Positions 63,051 through 64,000 of a stretch of 64,000 bases of DNA are shown here, one piece after another. Below the pieces are notes generated by a model that saw only the letters and a program-made list of their open reading frames with translations, had not been told where the DNA came from and did no database searches. Origin of the DNA: Candidatus Planktophila dulcis. GTDB taxonomy: Bacteria > Actinomycetota > Actinomycetes > Nanopelagicales > Nanopelagicaceae. The position numbers and the translations under genes are program-made. Each line of letters opens with the position of its first letter. Positions within the stretch are counted from its first letter, which is position 1. Location: contig NZ_CP016777.1 of assembly GCF_002288225.1 (NCBI RefSeq), positions 62,001 to 126,000 of the forward strand, given 5' to 3'.

Positions 63051-64000
63051 CTAAATCCAGCTCTCAAACCACATGCGTGCATGCCATGCGTCATAGGTGA
63101 TCAGATCGCCCATATAGAGCGGTAAGAAGTATAAGAAGTTAAAGAAGAGCACGATATATACCCCTGCTACAACAACTTCTCCCAAGCGACCGTAATTAGT
63201 CAGTATTGATCGAGTGCAATAAATGAGTGCAAGAATCAGAAAAGGCTCAAAGACAATTGCATAGAAAGAGAACACCGTGCGCTCTTGGAAGAAGAACCAC
63301 GGCAGATAACCTGCAGTAATTCCCGTAACAATGACTGTGAGAGCGGGATCTAATCTGTGCTTAGCAATACTGCGAGCCCATAAGCCAAAGACAACCACGA
63401 TTGCAATTGTTCCAAGCCACCACAACAGCGGTGTTCCTAAAGCAAGGATTTCTTGTGAACAGCTGTCGGCGCCACACCCTTTCGGTGATTCGTAATAGAA
63501 CGAGGTTGGTCGTCCCATGACAAGCCAACTCCATGGATTTGCTTGGTAGACGTGTTTCTCCGTTAACCCTGTATGAAAGTCCAACATCTGTTGGTGGTAG
63601 TAGATAATTGATGAAATTACATTTGATGAGTAATCACGATTCCAACCACGGTTACTAAGGAACCAGCCAGTCCATGATGTTATGTAAACGAGAAGTGGGA
63701 CTGCACCAAATTGACCAATGCGGGCAAGAGTCGGCTTTATCAAATCTTTTCCTGAGTAATGCGTGAATGCTCGGTAGAAACCAATTGCTGCAAATGCGAT
63801 GATGAAATAGAGAGCGCTCCACTTTGTGGCCAGAGCTAATCCCAGAACAACGCCTGTCCACCAGTAGCGTTTTGTCAGGAAGAGATAGGAAGCAAGCAGA
63901 ACGAAGAAGGTTAAGAAGTTATCGAGAAGTGCTGTGCGTGAATGTACTAGTGCTAAACCATCAATTGCCATCAGTGCACTTGCAAGTCCAGTCAGAACTG
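63051..64000 (-). CDS. Protein O-mannosyltransferase (Pmt, GT39), C-terminal part
   Basis: The frame is open to the right edge, so the N-terminal part lies outside. The visible 316 residues include LASALMAIDGLALVHSRTALLDNFLTFF (PMT core), AVGLALATKWSALYF-like VLGLALATKWSALYF, and a late YLPWFFFQERTVFSFYAIVFEPF, all typical of Rv1002c-type protein mannosyltransferases that attach mannose to exported proteins at the membrane. About seven helices are visible. The ORF ATG at 63971 is internal. Confidence 0.88.
   Translation of the reverse strand, partial: VLTGLASALMAIDGLALVHSRTALLDNFLTFFVLLASYLFLTKRYWWTGVVLGLALATKWSALYFIIAFAAIGFYRAFTHYSGKDLIKPTLARIGQFGAVPLLVYITSWTGWFLSNRGWNRDYSSNVISSIIYYHQQMLDFHTGLTEKHVYQANPWSWLVMGRPTSFYYESPKGCGADSCSQEILALGTPLLWWLGTIAIVVVFGLWARSIAKHRLDPALTVIVTGITAGYLPWFFFQERTVFSFYAIVFEPFLILALIYCTRSILTNYGRLGEVVVAGVYIVLFFNFLYFLPLYMGDLITYDAWHARMWFESWI

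Overview
The window looks like chromosome of a streamlined freshwater actinobacterium of the acI type (Nanopelagicales, probably 'Ca. Planktophila'-like). That is inference. The supporting signs are actinobacteria-specific genes (GlnR, CarD, mycothiol genes mshA and mshD, DUF3263, DUF3027, DUF4395, DUF1416, Glp/GlpR-like pair) in AT-leaning DNA, very tight gene packing, and many convergent genes that share stop-codon bases. No phage, IS element, CRISPR array or rRNA was seen. No gene-free stretch exceeds 300 bases; the longest, about 280 bases before the DEAD-box helicase, holds a promoter and a folded leader.

Layout. 1-5349: the end of a large surface protein with a strong terminator, then an envelope polysaccharide group (O-antigen ligase-like protein, UDP-HexNAc dehydrogenase, epimerase). 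5454-9230: a small membrane protein, a UPF0303 protein, a PfkB sugar kinase, an aldose-epimerase-like protein and a class III aminotransferase. 9284-14437: an FkbM methyltransferase, then the actinobacterial block mshD-glnR / thiX-DUF4395-sulfurtransferase-DUF1416, interrupted by a low-GC methyltransferase. 14460-19991: Fur, YgfZ, two tiny membrane proteins, a nitrobindin-like protein, asparaginase, mshA, ybjN and gpmA. 19992-25374: lipoprotein, carD, fused ispDF, cysS, rlmB, SGNH hydrolase. 25371-32941: lacZ, tRNA-Thr, carbonic anhydrase, hydrolase, type II NADH dehydrogenase, SDR/DUF2867 protein, DUF3263. 33000-41649: CIRCE-groEL, DUF3027, cold-shock protein, two MFS transporters, serC, pdxH, citrate synthase. 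41667-46816: photolyase, a sulfur operon behind a Cys-ending leader peptide (exported sulfurtransferase and YeeE/YedE transporter), and a diguanylate cyclase. 46897-53934: surface protein, DEAD-box helicase, SDR, saccharopine-dehydrogenase-like protein, tRNA-Arg, CapA, PurU. 53954-64000: MMPL transporter, FmdB, a CopC/CopD-CtaG/acyl-CoA dehydrogenase operon, 5-FTHF cyclo-ligase, a Glp-RimJ-GlpR cluster and part of a protein mannosyltransferase.

How genes work together. Reduced sulfur is a recurring theme: a cytosolic sulfurtransferase block next to GlnR, a second exported sulfurtransferase with a thiosulfate-type transporter, and mycothiol synthesis genes. The GlnR/MshD/ThiX, MshA/YbjN/Gpm, CarD/IspDF/CysS/RlmB and Glp/RimJ/GlpR groups keep orders known from mycobacteria and other actinobacteria.

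The main regulatory observation is that at least 19 genes have a TAnnnT -10 box ending exactly 6 or 7 bases before the start codon, which points to widespread leaderless transcription. Two divergent pairs (glnR/thiX and ndh/SDR) start within 18 and 24 bases of each other with coinciding -10 elements. The strongest candidates for something new are the leader-peptide-controlled sulfur operon, a Glp protein lacking MoeA domain II and its catalytic motifs, a CopC-like protein without its copper-binding histidines, and the folded helicase leader.
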